This document shows positions 31,601 to 32,020 of a stretch of DNA of 32,020 bases, in pieces; the stretch's first letter is position 1, and every line of letters begins with the position of its first letter. The stretch is taken from assembly GCA_964624465.1 (NCBI GenBank), contig CAZUZD010000030.1, positions 1 through 32,020 on the forward strand. Reading direction: 5' to 3'. The DNA comes from CAZUZD01 sp964624465 (GTDB lineage Bacteria; Planctomycetota; Planctomycetia; Isosphaerales; Isosphaeraceae). The position numbers were made by a program, and so were the translations under genes. The notes under the pieces were generated by a model, which was given only the letters and a program-made list of their open reading frames with translations, had not been told where the DNA came from and ran no database searches.

Positions 31601-32020
31601 TCAGGCCAGTCCCAGCGAGGCCAGCAGCAGGTCGATGGCCTTGATCCCGACGAACGGCACGACGAGGCCGCCCAGGCCATAGATCAGGAGATTATCCCGC
31701 AGCAGCTGCGCGGCCCCAACGGGCCGGTACCGGACGCCTCGCAACGCCAGCGGGACCAGCGCGATGATGATCAGGGCGTTGAAGATGACCGCCGCCAGGA
31801 TGGCGCTGGCCGGCGAGGCCAGCCGCATCACGTCGAGCGCCTTGAGCGCCGGGTACGTGGCGGCGAAGGCCGCCGGCAGGATCGCGAAGTACTTGGCCAC
31901 GTCGTTGGCGATGCTGAACGTCGTCAGCGCCCCTCGGGTCATCAGCAGCTGCTTGCCGATGTTGACGATCTCGATGAGCTTCGTCGGGTTCGAGTCCAGA
32001 TCGACCATGTTGCCAGCCTC
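31601..32020 (-). CDS. kdpB: KdpB, C-terminal part (cut at the window edge)
   Basis: The last 139 residues of the P-type ATPase subunit of the Kdp K+ pump, entering from the right edge. It starts E-A-G-N-M-V-D-L-D-S-N-P-T-K-L-I-E-I-V, the conserved stretch after the ATP-binding domain, then three membrane segments: A-K-Y-F-A-I-L-P-A-A-F, I-L-A-A-V-I-F-N-A-L-I-I-I-A-L-V-P-L-A, and L-I-Y-G-L-G-G-L-V-V-P-F-V-G-I-K. The catalytic Asp lies outside the window. No disruption is seen. kdpA should lie further right. Confidence 0.96.
   Translation of the reverse strand, partial: EAGNMVDLDSNPTKLIEIVNIGKQLLMTRGALTTFSIANDVAKYFAILPAAFAATYPALKALDVMRLASPASAILAAVIFNALIIIALVPLALRGVRYRPVGAAQLLRDNLLIYGLGGLVVPFVGIKAIDLLLASLGLA

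Noticed and set aside
1..32020. CRISPR array, rRNA genes, prophage structural genes or a replication origin
   Set aside because: No regularly spaced direct repeats, no rRNA-like sequence, no phage structural proteins and no cluster of DnaA boxes were seen when reading the window.

Overview
The window comes from a very GC-rich bacterium that looks like a planctomycete, most likely from the Isosphaeraceae side of the Planctomycetia. The pointers are: an ECF sigma factor paired with a zinc-ribbon Ser/Thr kinase; a 1551-residue kinase with a long TPR tail; a 1595-residue SdrD-B/PKD/dockerin-type surface protein with the N-terminal V-E-S-L-E-V-R-N-L-L-S signature; and heavy use of GC-rich codons that leaves long open frames opposite the real genes. 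Most genes are on the minus strand. The exceptions are the transposon-related genes and the ArsR - DUF2892 - sulfite-oxidase cluster.

Layout. 1-1326: N-terminal part of a Ser/Thr kinase (cut by the window edge) behind its ECF sigma factor. 1509-8401: a probable operon read leftwards: DUF58 protein, transglutaminase-like membrane protein, MoxR ATPase, His-rich lipoprotein, ArsP-type permease. 8621-8962: small C-x-x-C-H lipoprotein. 9333-13988: giant kinase/TPR protein. 14224-16664: an IS701-type element (14627-16070) flanked on the left by a DUF2243 membrane-protein gene that has lost its 5' end. On the right it abuts the stop codon of a secreted-protein gene, which is preceded by a small, apparently frameshifted membrane-protein gene. 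16941-19111, plus strand: ArsR regulator, DUF2892 protein, Tat-exported molybdopterin oxidoreductase of the sulfite-oxidase type. 19741-20502, minus strand: an ArsM-like methyltransferase with an in-frame UGA. 20823-21190: decayed IS3-family remnant. 21412-26199: surface protein with a structured 5' leader. 26900-27571: integration scar with a tRNA-Leu-like 3' half, an intrinsic terminator and integrase-like fragments. 27572-32020: kdpE, kdpD, kdpC and the 3' end of kdpB.

How the genes work together. The kdp genes form the high-affinity K+ uptake ATPase with its sensor kinase and response regulator in the usual order. DUF58, transglutaminase-like protein and MoxR overlap or nearly overlap and form the common MoxR cluster; the lipoprotein and permease behind them look like a metal or metalloid export pair. 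The ArsR, sulfite-oxidase and methyltransferase genes suggest a metalloid/sulfur redox island with mobile-element debris around it.

The most notable observation is the methyltransferase. Its frame is interrupted by one UGA at the place where ArsM-like enzymes carry a conserved Cys. The frame continues with family-like sequence for 55 more residues, and a hairpin with a GGUC loop lies 22 nt after the UGA. This fits a selenocysteine codon with a bacterial SECIS element. If so, the gene will have been annotated as truncated. Other points: loss of the Cys-His-Asp triad in the transglutaminase-like protein, a double lesion in the transposase, and a displaced tRNA 3' half that marks an old attachment site.
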